Part shown: one piece after another, positions 39,915-48,498 of the stretch
Numbering within the stretch: the first letter of the stretch is position 1
Layout of the letters: the number at the start of each line of letters is the position of its first letter
Assembly: GCA_024641505.1 (NCBI GenBank)
Contig: JAHECY010000220.1
Location: 25,163-89,162 of the forward strand
Reading direction: 5' to 3'
Source of the DNA: Gammaproteobacteria bacterium
GTDB taxonomy: Bacteria; Pseudomonadota; Gammaproteobacteria; SG8-11
DNA length: 64,000 nucleotides
Program-made: the position numbers and the translations under genes
Notes under the pieces: generated by a model
The model's database searches: none
Told to the model about the DNA's origin: nothing
The model's input: only the letters and a program-made list of their open reading frames with translations

Positions 39915-42404
39915 ATGAAATTCTCCAGACGCAATTTTCTAAAAATGAATTCACTACTGGGCTTGATACCCGGCATGTCATTAACCAAAGCTGCGTTGGC
40001 GAAAGCTAAAAAAAGCGAAGATGCGTCGTTGCGCTGGGACAAAGCGCCCTGCCGATTTTGCGGTGTTGGCTGTAGTGTGCTGGTGGGCACCCAAGGTGAC
40101 CGTGTGGTCGCAACCCAGGCCGACCCGGAATCCGAAGTAAATCGGGGTATGAATTGTGTTAAGGGCTATTTTCTGTCGAAAATCATGTACGGCGAGGATC
40201 GCTTGACCAAGCCGCTGTTACGCATGAAAAACGGCAAGTTTGACAAAGAGGGAGATTTTACCCCGGTGTCGTGGGACCAGGCCTTTGATGTGATGGCGGA
40301 AAAATGGAAAGCGGCGCTGCAAAAGAATGGTCCAAGCGCCGTGGGTATGTTCGGCTCCGGTCAGTGGACGGTTTGGGAAGGTTATGCCGCGGTAAAATTG
40401 ATGAAAGCGGGATTGCGCTCCAATAATATTGAACCCAATGCGCGCCATTGTATGGCGTCGGCGGTGGCGGGATTCATGCGCACCTTCGGTATTGACGAAC
40501 CCATGGGTTGCTACGATGACATTGAACACGGGGATGCTTTTGTGCTGTGGGGTTCCAATATGGCGGAAATGCATCCGGTGCTCTGGACCCGGGTAACGGA
40601 TCGCCGTTTGAGCAATGACCATGTCAGAATCGCCGTGCTATCAACTTATGAAAATCGTAATTTTGATCTGGCGGACATCGGTATGGTATTCAAGCCGCAA
40701 TCGGACCTGGCCATTTTAAACTACATTGCCAACTATATTATCCAAAGCGGTAACGTGAACAAGGATTTTATCGCCAAACATGTCAATTTCAAGCGTGGCA
40801 TGACTGATATCGGATATGGTTTGCGGCCGGATCATCCCCGCGAAAAAGCGGCGCAGAATGCCGACAAGGCGGGAGACGCCGAACCCATGAGCTTCGACGA
40901 ATTCAAGAAGTTTGTTGCCGAATACACCCTGGACAAGGCGCACGAAATCTCGGGCGTGGCGAAGGCGGATCTGAAAAAACTGGCGGAACTCTACGCCGAT
41001 CCGAAAACCAAGGTAGTGTCGTTCTGGACCATGGGTGTCAATCAACATACCCGCGGTACCTGGGTTAACAATCTGATTTACAATATCCATTTGCTCACCG
41101 GCAAGATATCCGAGCCGGGTAACAGTCCATTCTCGCTGACCGGTCAGCCCTCCGCGTGTGGCACGGCGCGGGAAGTCGGTACTTTTACGCATCGGTTGCC
41201 TGCAGACATGGTGGTAAAGAACAAGGAGCATCGCGATATCGCGGAAAAGATCTGGCACCTGCCCGAGGGCACGATTCCGGACAAGCCCGGCTACCATGCG
41301 GTGGTACACAACCGCATGCTGAAAGACGGCAAAATGAATGTTTATTGGGTGCAGTGTAACAACAATATCCAGGCTGCCGCCAATATCAACGAGGAAGCAT
41401 ATCCAGGTTATCGGCACCCCGATAATTTCATCGTCGTTTCCGATGCCTATCCCACGGTTACCGCGCAAGCCGCGGATTTGATTCTGCCGACCGCGATGTG
41501 GGTTGAGAAAGAAGGCGCTTATGGTAATGCGGAACGGCGCACCCAGTTCTGGCGCCAGCAAGTGGCCCCGCCGGGCGACGCCAAATCCGATCTCTGGCAG
41601 CTGGTACAATTTTCCAAACGCTTCAAGGTAGAGGAAGTATGGCCGGCAGAATTGATTGGCAAAATGCCCGAAGTAAAGGGCAAGACCCTTTATGACATTC
41701 TGTTCGCCAATGGCAGCGTAAACAGGTATTCCAACAAGGAGCTTAAAGACGGATTTGAAAACCATGAGGCGAAGGACTTCGGGTTTTATATTCAAAAAGG
41801 CCTGTTCGAGGAATATGCGTCTTTTGGCCGGGGTCATGGCCATGATCTGGATAATTTCGACGTTTACCATGAGGTGCGAGGCAAGCGTTGGCCGGTGGTT
41901 GACGGCAAGGAAACCAAGTGGCGTTTCCGGGAAGGTTACGATCCGTATGTGAAAGCCGGTGAAGGCATAAAATTTTACGGTAAACCGGACGGCAAAGCGG
42001 TAATTTTTGCCCTCCCCTATGAGCCGGCGGCGGAAGAACCGGACCAGGAATTCGATATGTGGCTGGTCACCGGCCGGGTGCTGGAACACTGGCATTCCGG
42101 AAGCATGACACGTCGGGTACCGGAGTTGTACAAAGCGGTACCGGATGCGCAGATATTCATGCACCCCGACGATGCCAAGGCCCGTGGTCTCAAGCGTGGC
42201 ATGGCGGCAAAAATACAATCACGCCGTGGGGAAATTTCCGCCATCGTGGAAACAGAGGGCCGTAATCGACCCCCGCGCGGCGTCGTGTTCGTACCCTGGT
42301 TCGATGCCGGCGTGCTGATCAATAAGGTCACCCTGGATGCGACTTGTCCCATTTCCAAGCAGACTGACTACAAGAAATGCGCGGTCAAGTTGGTGCGGGT
42401 CTGA
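39915..42404 (+). CDS. napA: Periplasmic nitrate reductase, catalytic subunit NapA
   Basis: An 829-residue Mo-bis-MGD enzyme reducing nitrate to nitrite in the periplasm. A twin-arginine signal ([19 protein letters not shown]) is followed by the [4Fe-4S] ligands CRFCGVGC ... MNCVKG. The Mo-coordinating cysteine lies in [21 protein letters not shown], the diagnostic Nap sequence separating it from formate dehydrogenases. Length equals E. coli NapA (828). GAGGG precedes the ATG. napB follows 30 bases later, but napD (Tat chaperone), napC (quinol oxidase), napF, napG and napH are not adjacent. Confidence 0.98.
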   Translation: MKFSRRNFLKMNSLLGLIPGMSLTKAALAKAKKSEDASLRWDKAPCRFCGVGCSVLVGTQGDRVVATQADPESEVNRGMNCVKGYFLSKIMYGEDRLTKPLLRMKNGKFDKEGDFTPVSWDQAFDVMAEKWKAALQKNGPSAVGMFGSGQWTVWEGYAAVKLMKAGLRSNNIEPNARHCMASAVAGFMRTFGIDEPMGCYDDIEHGDAFVLWGSNMAEMHPVLWTRVTDRRLSNDHVRIAVLSTYENRNFDLADIGMVFKPQSDLAILNYIANYIIQSGNVNKDFIAKHVNFKRGMTDIGYGLRPDHPREKAAQNADKAGDAEPMSFDEFKKFVAEYTLDKAHEISGVAKADLKKLAELYADPKTKVVSFWTMGVNQHTRGTWVNNLIYNIHLLTGKISEPGNSPFSLTGQPSACGTAREVGTFTHRLPADMVVKNKEHRDIAEKIWHLPEGTIPDKPGYHAVVHNRMLKDGKMNVYWVQCNNNIQAAANINEEAYPGYRHPDNFIVVSDAYPTVTAQAADLILPTAMWVEKEGAYGNAERRTQFWRQQVAPPGDAKSDLWQLVQFSKRFKVEEVWPAELIGKMPEVKGKTLYDILFANGSVNRYSNKELKDGFENHEAKDFGFYIQKGLFEEYASFGRGHGHDLDNFDVYHEVRGKRWPVVDGKETKWRFREGYDPYVKAGEGIKFYGKPDGKAVIFALPYEPAAEEPDQEFDMWLVTGRVLEHWHSGSMTRRVPELYKAVPDAQIFMHPDDAKARGLKRGMAAKIQSRRGEISAIVETEGRNRPPRGVVFVPWFDAGVLINKVTLDATCPISKQTDYKKCAVKLVRV

Positions 42405-42434
42405 ACGGCGACAAAATCGAGAGGACGATACACA

Positions 42435-42902
42435 ATGAACACGAAAACTTTTAGCAAAAAACTATGTTTGGGCCTGGTGGTGTTAGGTTTGCAGGTATGC
42501 GTGACTGACGCTTTGGCGGACCATGGCGGTGTGCGTTCCTTGCGTGGCGACACCGAACTCACGAATAATAATCCTGCGGTGGATCAGAAACAATGGCAGA
42601 GCGGGAAGGGCAAGGTAGCACGCAACTATGTTCAACAACCGCCGGTCATACCCCACGCAATTGACGGATTTGACATTAACCTGAAAATCAATGCCTGTAT
42701 GACCTGCCACAGTTGGAATATGGCGCCGAAAACCGGCGCCACCAAGATTGGTATCAGCCATTTCAAGGATCGGGACGGCAACGAACTGGCCGATCTGGCC
42801 CCGCGGCGCTATTTTTGCACCCAGTGCCATGTGCCGCAGGTTGACGCGGATGCATTGGTAAAGAATACTTTCCAAACGACAAAGATGCTGGAAAATAAGT
42901 AG
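42435..42902 (+). CDS. napB: Periplasmic nitrate reductase, diheme cytochrome c subunit NapB
   Basis: A 155-residue electron-transfer subunit. A signal peptide ends near ...VTDALA|D. Two c-type heme motifs, CMTCH and CTQCH, and the NapB pattern LRGDTELTNNNPA and QQPPVIPHAIDGFDINLKINACMTCH are present. It takes electrons from a NapC-type quinol dehydrogenase and passes them to NapA. GAGAGGA precedes the start. Last gene of the napAB unit: the next gene is an HU-family gene with its own leader. Confidence 0.97.
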   Translation: MNTKTFSKKLCLGLVVLGLQVCVTDALADHGGVRSLRGDTELTNNNPAVDQKQWQSGKGKVARNYVQQPPVIPHAIDGFDINLKINACMTCHSWNMAPKTGATKIGISHFKDRDGNELADLAPRRYFCTQCHVPQVDADALVKNTFQTTKMLENK

Positions 42903-42921
42903 TTCTATAGTTTTTCTGCGC

Positions 42922-42947
42922 GCGGCGGCACCGGTGAGGGCCGCCGC
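42922..42947. repeat. Hairpin after napB
   Basis: GCGGCGGC and GCCGCCGC form a perfect 8-base stem around a 10-base loop, 19 bases after the napB stop. No T-run follows on the plus strand, so it may stabilise the napAB mRNA end or be a weak terminator. Confidence 0.45.
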
Positions 42948-43078
42948 GATGTGGCCGGTCAGTGCCGGCATGGCGTTGTTATTTCATTTCTGAATATTCT
43001 TATAGTGCCACATAAACTGCAGTGGCAGGCTGAGCGTACGATATATACCATAGGTTTTCGCGCAGACTGCGGTGAAAG

Positions 43079-43384
43079 ATGTCCTTGACGACCAATGATA
43101 TAGTCCGACGCCTTGCCCTCAAGCTCAATATCAGTCAAACCCAGGCGCGGGTATTGCTGCGCACTAAGCTGGCGCAGCTGCGCCAGGTGTTGATTGAGAA
43201 CGGCTTAGTGACGCTCCCCGGTCTGGGTGAATTGCGTATCAAAACCAGCCGTGCGCGCCGCAATTTCATTCCCGGCAAGGATGCATACTGCTATATTCCG
43301 GCGCGCCAACAGATCGGTTTCAAATTGGACGCCCGGTTTAAAAAAATTGTCCGTAATAGCGGGTCATCAGGGTCGTCGCAATGA
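43079..43384 (+). CDS. HU/IHF-family DNA-binding protein
   Basis: A 101-residue, basic HU/IHF-fold protein. The helical dimerisation region (NDIVRRLALKLNISQTQARVLLRTKLAQLRQVL) and the beta turn LVTLPGLGELRIKTSRARRNF (LPGLG in place of the usual F/I-GFG) are recognisable. The usual DNA-intercalating proline arm is replaced by NFIPGKDAYCYIPARQQIGFKL. It is divergent from canonical HU and IHF. Its stop overlaps by 4 bases the start of a second HU-like protein fused to a membrane anchor and LysM domain, so the two probably form a heterodimer (inference). Confidence 0.85.
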   Translation: MSLTTNDIVRRLALKLNISQTQARVLLRTKLAQLRQVLIENGLVTLPGLGELRIKTSRARRNFIPGKDAYCYIPARQQIGFKLDARFKKIVRNSGSSGSSQ

Positions 43385-44481
43385 ACGCGCAAATCGGTAC
43401 GCGTACCGAATTACCTGCCGCCGGTCAGGAAGCGGATCTGCTCGATCCGGTAATGCTGGCGCTGATCGAGATCATTCGTGAAGGATTGCTGCAGGCAGGG
43501 CACGTCAGGCTGTTCAATTTCGGCACTTTCCGCGTCCGTTGGGTGCGCGAGCATCGCATCAAGCACCCGCAATCCGGAAAACCACTTTTGGTGCCGGCGC
43601 ACCCCAAAGTAACCTTTACTCCCGCGCAAGCGCTGCGCTCACTGGTGGAACCCGATCCCCGCCCGGTGGTGCCGATGGCGGTGGTTCAACCGCCCTCGGA
43701 CCAAACCGCCCAGGCGCAAGCGGCACATTCTTCCGCCATGTCCAACCCGGTATCAACAGTTTCCGCCGCGATGGCCGCCGCCCTCAACGAAGACTATACG
43801 CAGCTTGACCGGGCACCCAAACGATTGCTGGCAATTGAACATCCCAAGACCTGGGCCGCGTTAGCAGCCGCGCTGCCTTTGATTCTGATGGCGTTGACGG
43901 TGGACTTGAGCGGTCAGGACGTTGGCATGTCGGCGTTGGCAAGCGGTACCACGGTCCCGGTGGCGACCCGCAATGCACAGCACCAATTCCCGAATAAGTC
44001 CGCAATCACGGCCAGTGCCGGCGACGCGGGTGTGCCGCGCCACAGTGTGCTACATGCCGGCGACGAATTCGCGCCCTCGGTGTCTACGCCAGCGACCCCG
44101 GACAGTAATTACTTTGACGGTCTCGAAAAGTATCAGGTACAGGCCGGTGACAGCTTGTGGGGATTGGCCAAGCAATTTTACGGTGACCCCATGTTGTGGC
44201 CATTGATCTATCGTGCCAATGCCGCCAGTATGCGGCATCCAGATCGGCTGCAACGTGAATTTTTGTTAACAATACCACCTTTGCAACGGGCGGTTGCCCA
44301 GTTGGCGCCCACGGATCATCAGCGTACCGCGCAAGGCTACATGATGGTATATCAATACTATCGGCAACGCGGTGCACCCAACGCCTACTATTTTCTCATT
44401 GGCGCCCGCCGGTATGACGCGGTGTGGTTGCGCCAACAGCGTGATCTGGTGCGTGAGGAACACCGAGTGTATCTCGACTAA
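43381..44481 (+). CDS. HU-like domain / transmembrane / LysM fusion protein
   Basis: 366 residues in an unusual order. Residues about 18-90 resemble an HU/IHF subunit (VMLALIEIIREGLLQAGHVRLFNFGTFRVRW ... KHPQSGKPLLVPAHPKVTFTPA). A Pro/Gln/Ala-rich linker follows, then one membrane helix near 157-176 (WAALAAALPLILMALTVDL). After a low-complexity periplasmic linker comes a LysM domain near 251-300 (YQVQAGDSLWGLAKQFYGDPMLWPLIYRAN). A C-terminal helical tail (HQRTAQGYMMVYQYYRQRG) ends the protein. With the N-terminus inside, the protein could link DNA to peptidoglycan. The 4-base ATGA overlap shows coupling to the HU gene before it. Confidence 0.88.
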   Translation: MNAQIGTRTELPAAGQEADLLDPVMLALIEIIREGLLQAGHVRLFNFGTFRVRWVREHRIKHPQSGKPLLVPAHPKVTFTPAQALRSLVEPDPRPVVPMAVVQPPSDQTAQAQAAHSSAMSNPVSTVSAAMAAALNEDYTQLDRAPKRLLAIEHPKTWAALAAALPLILMALTVDLSGQDVGMSALASGTTVPVATRNAQHQFPNKSAITASAGDAGVPRHSVLHAGDEFAPSVSTPATPDSNYFDGLEKYQVQAGDSLWGLAKQFYGDPMLWPLIYRANAASMRHPDRLQREFLLTIPPLQRAVAQLAPTDHQRTAQGYMMVYQYYRQRGAPNAYYFLIGARRYDAVWLRQQRDLVREEHRVYLD

Positions 44482-44940
44482 TTGACATCGCCGGTGACAG
44501 TGCGAGGTGCGCACGCAGCGGCAGCACGCGCCAAAAAGTAATTCTCGAAATGACCAGTCCCGAAATTTTTACGAAACTTTGCAGTGTCGTTCGTCACTTG
44601 ATAGCGGGCAAGGCGGCGTGTGCATATAGCAAATTTGCATATCAGTTGGCGTGCTTAATACCAATGCGCAGAAGTAAATAGGCGCCATGTATATAATAAC
44701 GATGTAGCTATAACGAATAAGCAGTACTAACAGCTTGCTAGGCGTGATATAAAATCCTTCGATAGAGGCGTATCCAATTAACTAATTCGGTCCTGTTAAA
44801 GTTTCTGGGTACGCTCACGTTATAGAAGCAGGTACTGGGCTCTCGCTAACTTTGCCCAAGGGGTTCGCCCGCCTGACCGTGGTATCGATGTAACAAGGTG
44901 TGGCGTTTATCACACGTTGTATGATAGTGGAGCGCAGATA
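44482..44940. other. AT-rich intergenic region
   Basis: 459 bases after the HU-LysM gene with many stops in all frames. It holds a 10-base palindrome GCAAATTTGC (44629-44638) flanked by ATATA/ATAT, and several TATA-rich stretches (44688-44760). Low coding potential and structure-like repeats would suit a small RNA or a degenerated gene, but I see no conserved RNA motif. A small ORF follows at 44941. Confidence 0.45.
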
Positions 44941-45099
44941 ATGAATCAGGCACTGACATTGGATTATTGGTTTGCCGATGAAGCCAAGGCAGAGGTGGAT
45001 CCGGAAGTGAACCTTCTGGAAGCGGAGGCAGAAGCTCTGGTGGGCGACGCGGGTCTGATCGAACAAGTCAAAGTGCTGCAAGACCTCCAGGAACATTGA
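44941..45099 (+). CDS. Possible small acidic protein, 52 residues
   Basis: MNQALTLDYWFADEAKAEVDPEVNLLEAEAEALVGDAGLIEQVKVLQDLQEH. It is strongly acidic and predicted helical, without a signal peptide. A modest GGAG lies 12 bases before the ATG. Codon use looks coding-like. No family is recognised and it has no operon partner, so this is a tentative call. Confidence 0.4.
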   Translation: MNQALTLDYWFADEAKAEVDPEVNLLEAEAEALVGDAGLIEQVKVLQDLQEH

Positions 45100-45194
45100 T
45101 CGGTATTTATTGCGTCACGGGTGCAAGATGCCATGCGCAATCATGGTATCTCACCGAGCGTTATCTGCGCCAGAACCACGCCCACATTACCTGG

Positions 45195-45965
45195 TCAAGG
45201 CAACCAGCCCCCGGTTGCCTGTAGCGGCGTAGGATCGTCGCCACCTGCCACCCAGAACGCCACTCCTCGGACCGGCGCAAACGGCGCTGCCAGCGTTGAC
45301 ATCTCCCCATGCCAGCGCCATGCCCCAGTGTGGGTGCGGCCGGCCAAGCGTTGCAAATCCATGACCACGAAATCGTGCTGTAACTGACGGCCGGCATTTT
45401 CACCGCGGGCAATGCTGGCGTGCAGGTCAAATCCCAAAGCTGCGACCATGAGATACAAGGGCGTTGCCGTGTCTCCGACACTGAAATATGCGGCTTCCAG
45501 TATGTCGCCCTGTAATGTGACTGTGAGTTCGCCGGTTGCGATGGACACCCCAGGGTCAAGCGCGGCACCCTGGAACCAGCCACGCCACTCACGGCCAGCC
45601 AGGAAAAATCCCGGTGTATACACCGATCGGGCATGGCCCAGTTGCTGATAAACCCGCTGCCGGTCGCTGTATGCGGCATTGGCGTATACATCATGCCAAC
45701 CCAGGTAGTCCCAGTAGTCCACATGGAACGCTACCGGGATCACCGATCGCCATACCTCGGGACGGGTTCGCCATTGACGCAACCAGGCGTCCGCCGGCGG
45801 GCAACTGCTGCACCCTTGAGAGGTATAGAGTTCCAGAATGCGCACCTGAGAATTGCCACTGCTGAAGGTCAATGTCTGAGCCGGGACGCAGGGGGTGGCG
45901 AACAGCGCCAGCAGTCCGGCCAGGTACCTCAAATGTGGGAGTTGGTATCGCATCATACCGGGCAT
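45195..45965 (-). CDS. DUF1223 thioredoxin-fold secreted protein
   Basis: About 256 residues. A signal peptide (YLAGLLALFATPCVPAQ) precedes the DUF1223 hallmark ILELYTSQGCSSCPPADAWL, with a CxxC redox-like motif, and AFHVDYWDYLGWHDVYANAAYSDRQRVY, which is highly typical. The function of the family is unknown; the thioredoxin-like motif suggests a periplasmic redox role. The start could be the ATG at 45965 or one of two ATGs 9-12 bases further in. Not obviously in an operon. Confidence 0.92.
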   Translation of the reverse strand: MPGMMRYQLPHLRYLAGLLALFATPCVPAQTLTFSSGNSQVRILELYTSQGCSSCPPADAWLRQWRTRPEVWRSVIPVAFHVDYWDYLGWHDVYANAAYSDRQRVYQQLGHARSVYTPGFFLAGREWRGWFQGAALDPGVSIATGELTVTLQGDILEAAYFSVGDTATPLYLMVAALGFDLHASIARGENAGRQLQHDFVVMDLQRLAGRTHTGAWRWHGEMSTLAAPFAPVRGVAFWVAGGDDPTPLQATGGWLP

Positions 45966-46023
45966 GTTGCCAGACAAATATCACGGCAAGATCACAACTG
46001 CGCGCTGCTGCCCATGACCGCCG

Positions 46024-47583
46024 TCAATGAATGCCGAGTTTGCGCACACGATAATGCAATTGTCGGACGCTCAGCCCAAGATATTGCGCTGCGGAAGTTT
46101 TGTTGCCGCGGCTCAGACGCAGCGCGTCCTCGATGCGTTCGCGCTCCTGGTCGTCGACCCGAAAATACGGACGAACGGGAATTACGGGTGCCGCGGGCGT
46201 AACGCTGCCAGGGGTTGGCGCCATGCCGTTGATACCAATTGTGTTTTCTTCCTCCAGTAGTATCGCCATCTGTTCTCGGGTAACCGTGTCCCGGTCAGAC
46301 ATGATAACGACGCGCGTCATCATATTTTCAAGTTGCCGCACGTTGCCCGGCCATTGATATTGTTCGAGCATATCCAATGCTTCACGGTTAAGCACTAGAT
46401 TGCGCCCGTAACGCTGATTTTCGCGCGTCAGAAAATACGATGCAAGCAGACGGATATCGCTGCCGCGGTCGCGTAACGCCGGTAATTGGATACGAATCAC
46501 GTTCAGGCGATAATAGAGATCCAGGCGGAAGGTGCAGACGTTAACCGCATTTTCGAGATTTTTATTGGTGGCGGTGATGACCCTGACATTGATTGCGATG
46601 TCCTGATTTCCACCGACGCGTTGAAAAACCTGTTCCTGCAGTACCCGCAATATCTTCGCTTGTACTGACAGACTCATTTCCCCGATTTCGTCCAGAAATA
46701 AGGTGCCACCATTGGCCAGCTCAAATTTGCCGATGTGCATGGCGGTGGCACCGGTGAAACTGCCTTTCTCGTGACCCAACAATTCTGATTCCAGGAGATT
46801 TTCCGGCACGGTAGCGCAATTGATGCAAACAAAAGGCTGATCGCGCCGATCACTGGCCAAGTGGATCATGCGTGCAAAGCGCTCCTTGCCGGTGCCGGTT
46901 TCGCCGTATAACATGATTGGCGCGTGGGAGGTGGCGGCGCGTCGCGCCTTATGCAAGGCATCCTGCAATGCGGGGCTGTGACCGAGAATGCCAAACGTAG
47001 CGCGCGACTCCGGAGACTCAAGGTGGTGGCCGCCGGCATGTTCCGCGATGGATTCAGGGTTTTCGGCATGCGTTTTCAGGGATAACAACTGACCGGTAAT
47101 GATCGCGGTAATCTGCAATATCTGCTGCGCTTGATCACTATTCATGGTATCCCGCGTGCCAGCGGCCAACACCCCAATACAATCACCGTTGACGATGATG
47201 GGCACCGCTATGTTACCGTGCGCGCGCATGCCGGGCACTGTGAATGGTGGACTATAGGGTGGAAACAGCGCGTTATCCGCTTCGACCTGCCGACATTCCG
47301 CCCGTGATTTTTCCCAGACCAGGCCAGTTATGCTGCCGCCCGATGCGAGACTGCCCTGGGACATTTCCGCGCGCTCCATGCCCACGGCATAACGAATGCG
47401 TAATTGTCCGGCATTGTCATGCAGCAATAATCGGATCTTTGTCAGACCGGTACGGTCGGCAAGCAACTGTAGAATTTCCGGTATGTTCTGCTTTGCAGAC
47501 GCCTGACGCGCCGCCAGCAGGGACAACTCTGCGAGCAGCGCGGTGACGGGTTGCTCATCCATTACTTGCCATGCACGATTCAT
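46024..47583 (-). CDS. Sigma54-dependent activator (GAF-AAA+-Fis, NifA/NorR type)
   Basis: About 519 residues (up to 528 if it starts at ATG 47607). An N-terminal GAF sensor domain (about 20-165) is followed by the AAA+ domain with Walker A GETGTGKE, the sigma54-contact loop GSFTGA in place of the commoner GAFTGA, Walker B TLFLDEIGEM and arginine finger region YYRLNVIRIQLPALRDR. A Fis-type helix-turn-helix ends the protein (SRGNKTSAAQYLGLSVRQLHYRVRKLGIH). AAGGA precedes the ATG at 47583. It lies downstream of the DUF2892 gene whose canonical sigma54 promoter is at 48144-48158, its likely target. Confidence 0.93.
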   Translation of the reverse strand: MNRAWQVMDEQPVTALLAELSLLAARQASAKQNIPEILQLLADRTGLTKIRLLLHDNAGQLRIRYAVGMERAEMSQGSLASGGSITGLVWEKSRAECRQVEADNALFPPYSPPFTVPGMRAHGNIAVPIIVNGDCIGVLAAGTRDTMNSDQAQQILQITAIITGQLLSLKTHAENPESIAEHAGGHHLESPESRATFGILGHSPALQDALHKARRAATSHAPIMLYGETGTGKERFARMIHLASDRRDQPFVCINCATVPENLLESELLGHEKGSFTGATAMHIGKFELANGGTLFLDEIGEMSLSVQAKILRVLQEQVFQRVGGNQDIAINVRVITATNKNLENAVNVCTFRLDLYYRLNVIRIQLPALRDRGSDIRLLASYFLTRENQRYGRNLVLNREALDMLEQYQWPGNVRQLENMMTRVVIMSDRDTVTREQMAILLEEENTIGINGMAPTPGSVTPAAPVIPVRPYFRVDDQERERIEDALRLSRGNKTSAAQYLGLSVRQLHYRVRKLGIH

Positions 47584-47792
47584 TGCCGAGCCGTCCTTGT
47601 CCATCATCACCGCTACTGATCACTCAAGTTATGTTTGCCGGTATCCGGGAAATATAGTGCGTCGGTGTCTAGTCGTACGCCCTGCAAACCCTTCTAACGC
47701 CTATTCTTGGATGAAGGTCTTAACCAAGCTTTAAAACCTTTTTTTTCCTGTCTCTCTAATGGTGAACGCGTTATTTAAAAGGTTATTTCTGG

Positions 47793-47815
47793 ACAGGGAA
47801 CGGGAACGTCCCTGT
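47793..47815. repeat. Hairpin between the DUF2892 gene and the activator gene
   Basis: ACAGGGA and TCCCTGT form a perfect 7-base stem with a 9-base loop, 33 bases past the DUF2892 stop on the minus strand. A T-rich stretch follows only after about 12 bases, so termination would be partial and some read-through into the activator gene is plausible. Confidence 0.45.
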
Positions 47816-47847
47816 TCCCATTGCCTGAGGTTAACGCCATATTAATT

Positions 47848-48105
47848 TTAGCCAGCGTAGTGCGCAGTTCCAGGCATACCTGCCGCGGATCTGTTGCTGA
47901 AGCGGCGCGTAAAGAGCAAACGCACCAGTCCATACAATGGATCCCAGGAGGCAAAAGCAGTAAAAAACAGATAGGGCATTGCCAGCGCCAGCGCGGCGGT
48001 GGTGGCGCTGGGCTGGATAAAAATGTTTGCCATCAATGCACCGCAGGCTGCAATGCGTAGAACGGCGTCCCACCGGCCAACATTGGGAGTGATGAATATA
48101 TCCAT
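47848..48105 (-). CDS. DUF2892 (YgaP transmembrane-type) small membrane protein
   Basis: An 85-residue inner-membrane protein. The N-terminus MDIFITPNVGRWDAVLRIAACGAL is the DUF2892 pattern (NVGxxDRxxR...), followed by two hydrophobic helices (MANIFIQPSATTAALALAMPYLFFTAF) and a WDPLYGLVRLL segment in place of the more usual CPLYxxL. The function is unknown; related domains anchor rhodanese-type proteins. The ATG at 48105 has a strong ribosome binding site, AAGGAG. A canonical sigma54 promoter lies 39-53 bases upstream. Confidence 0.88.
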   Translation of the reverse strand: MDIFITPNVGRWDAVLRIAACGALMANIFIQPSATTAALALAMPYLFFTAFASWDPLYGLVRLLFTRRFSNRSAAGMPGTAHYAG

Positions 48106-48122
48106 TTTAAATCTCCTTATAT

Positions 48123-48135
48123 GTGTGAGTCACAC
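48123..48135. promoter_or_regulatory. Perfect palindrome at the predicted start of the DUF2892 transcript
   Basis: GTGTG-AGT-CACAC. It spans the position where a transcript from the sigma54 promoter (GC element at 48144-48145) should begin, so it is well placed for a repressor or for an early RNA hairpin. Confidence 0.4.
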
Positions 48136-48143
48136 TTGGTGGC

Positions 48144-48158
48144 GCAAACAATGTGCCA
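48144..48158 (-). promoter_or_regulatory. Predicted sigma54 promoter
   Basis: Minus strand: TGGCAC (-24), five bases, TTGC (-12). The GG (48157-48156) and GC (48145-48144) are separated by exactly ten bases, as the sigma54 consensus requires. It is oriented toward the DUF2892 gene and, beyond it, the sigma54 activator gene. Confidence 0.8.
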
Positions 48159-48252
48159 TCCGTCCTTATGCGCTACATCTCATTGATATTGCGTTAATTA
48201 ATGCACTCAATGGGGGTGTAGATCGGTTTTTGGAATTTGCTATTTTGCGTTA

Positions 48253-48275
48253 CTTTGTAGACATTGCTAACAAAG
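48253..48275. promoter_or_regulatory. Candidate activator-binding site (UAS) for the sigma54 promoter
   Basis: CTTTGT-N11-ACAAAG, a perfect 6-base inverted repeat about 100 bases upstream of the -24 element, within the normal range for enhancer sites of Fis-type activators. It resembles, with one extra base of spacing, the NifA-type TGT-N10-ACA site. A second imperfect inverted repeat (CTACA..CATTGA / TCAATG..GTGTAG) lies between about 48174 and 48222. Confidence 0.5.
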
Positions 48276-48442
48276 GTTCCTGATTGAAGGGGAAGTATGT
48301 GTGGTTATCAACGGGCAAGTTAACGACGATTGTTGGGTTACGCATCGTAAATTTTTATCGGAGAGGTCTGGCTTCATCGGCGCTATGGCGGTGCATTCCG
48401 TTGGTAAATTCCCTCGGCTAGCGTCCTTTGGAATCTTACATC

Positions 48443-48469
48443 TAATTTTCTGCTGCATTAATCCGATAA
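48443..48469 (+). promoter_or_regulatory. Possible sigma28 (FliA) promoter of the HDOD gene
   Basis: TAATTTTC, 11 bases, TCCGATAA. The -10-like element matches the FliA consensus GCCGATAA at 7 of 8 positions with exact 11-base spacing; the -35-like element matches TAAAGTTT only at 5 of 8. It lies 29 bases before the HDOD ATG. Confidence 0.4.
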
Positions 48470-48498
48470 AGCTAGTAAAGGATTAGCATTATTCGCGA

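Noticed and set aside
40716..42218. A 500-codon open frame on the strand opposite napA
   Set aside because: It is the antisense of a clearly coding gene with full Nap motifs; its translation has no family features and no ribosome binding site.
42922..42947. Rho-independent terminator of napAB
   Set aside because: The stem is good but no T-run follows on the plus strand; kept only as a hairpin.
48301..48486. A 61-codon ORF upstream of the HDOD gene
   Set aside because: No ribosome binding site, mixed composition, and it overlaps the better-supported promoter-like element at 48443-48469.
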